Below are positions 35,325-35,811 of a stretch of DNA of 35,811 bases, piece after piece; the first letter of the stretch is position 1; every line of letters begins with the position of its first letter. The DNA comes from Actinomycetota bacterium (GTDB lineage: Bacteria > Actinomycetota > Actinomycetes > Streptosporangiales > Streptosporangiaceae): assembly GCA_021324595.1 (NCBI GenBank), contig JAJPIV010000044.1:1-35811 (forward strand), read 5' to 3'. The notes beneath the pieces are model-generated. The model saw nothing but the letters and a program-made list of their open reading frames with translations. It ran no database searches and was not told the origin of the DNA. Position numbers and translations under genes: made by a program.

Positions 35325-35811
35325 GGCTGCCGAGGCTTCCTTTCTCGCTAGGCCCGGACAAGCAAGTCACTCGTCATGTAGATACTCGCCATATCGGGCA
35401 AACAGGGCGCGGCAACCAGTCATTTGCGAGGCAATCGGGCAAAACGAGCGCCGCTCATGTGATCGCGATGATGGCTGTGCGATCCCGCACTATAGCGCGC
35501 GGACAGGTGCCAAGATTACGAAATGCGTGATCCACCTCACTTCCCCATGGCAAGTGGATGATCAGATCCAAAGATGCTCAGCCGGTACTACAGTTCGGGT
35601 TCGTGATCTAGCGCCTGGGTGATCATGGGGTGTCCGGGGCCGTGTGCCGGGCACGGGGACGGCCACCTGAATGATCGGGTGCTGTGGCGCATCACGATCG
35701 GCAGGTGGCCGCTGCGGCCTTCGTAGCGGGCAGTGCCTGGCTGGGGAGCCAGCTGGAGAAAGGGCGGATGCCGGCCGGAGTCGCCCGCCAGCATGCCGGG
35801 CCCGCCGGCCA
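35325..35811. other. 487-bp upstream region of the polysaccharide operon, no confident gene
   Basis: Bases 35340-35600 are distinctly richer in A/T than the rest of the window and probably hold the operon promoter. A TATAGT on the reverse strand (35494-35489) is the best -10, without a good -35. The 10-mer ATCGGGCAAA is repeated at 35393-35402 and 35434-35443, 41 bp apart, and GTGATC occurs four times between 35459 and 35625. From about 35600 the GC content rises again. A reverse-strand frame (stop at 35588, open past the window edge) could be the end of another gene, but its peptide (GRHPPFLQLAPQPGTARYEG) matches nothing I recognise. Confidence 0.4.

Noticed and set aside
35588-35794. 68-residue reverse ORF as an annotated gene
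   Set aside because: No recognisable family, no ribosome site and the frame is open beyond the window, so a start cannot be defined; noted only within the edge region.

Overview
The window is about 36 kb of very GC-rich DNA with actinomycete hallmarks: G/C-dominated third codon positions, many GTG starts, an HspR/HAIR-controlled dnaK operon, an XRE-DUF2516 pair, and a DUF3151-purA ... fba-pyrE ... clpB-hspR-dnaJ-grpE-dnaK order. As far as I recall, that order is shared with Streptomyces and related filamentous actinobacteria. I cannot name the genus; Streptosporangiales-like is a guess. No rRNA, tRNA, CRISPR array or intact insertion sequence was seen.

Layout. (1) 1-4,089: the tail of an unknown gene, dtd (reverse), then a forward run of a BKACE-family enzyme, an L-asparaginase II, an XRE regulator, a DUF2516 membrane protein and an AlaX-type tRNA editing protein. 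(2) 4,105-5,516: a BlaI-type repressor and M56 metallopeptidase pair on the reverse strand. (3) 5,645-8,202: a macrodomain protein, an NrtR-like regulator with a degenerate Nudix box, and a HisC-like aminotransferase. (4) 8,293-15,013, reverse: a MurA-type enolpyruvyl transferase, and a tight operon read as DUF3151-purA-purD-purB-purC. (5) 15,072-17,706: aldo/keto reductase, fba and pyrE. (6) 17,841-20,387: a NYN-domain protein with a roughly 350-residue disordered linker, and a small TPR-like protein. (7) 20,404-27,843, reverse: dnaK-grpE-dnaJ-hspR-clpB headed by two perfect HAIR operators. (8) 27,997-31,482: two multispanning GT-C-like membrane proteins. (9) 31,532-35,324, reverse: a nucleotide-sugar dehydrogenase, a hyaluronan-synthase-like GT2 and a membrane-anchored GH26-like glycosidase joined by ATGA overlaps, followed by a 487-bp AT-richer upstream region.

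Most of the window is conserved chromosomal core: nucleotide synthesis, glycolysis, chaperones and tRNA proofreading. The accessory part is the last 4 kb, a compact exopolysaccharide module that makes a uronic-acid sugar nucleotide, polymerises and exports it, and trims the product. It shows lower third-position GC and a frame anomaly at the start of the synthase gene, and is the best candidate for an undescribed system. Secondary points of interest are the macrodomain/NrtR-like pair, the NYN protein with its long disordered linker, an AlaX lacking the usual Cys zinc ligand, and a hairpin separating hspR from clpB.
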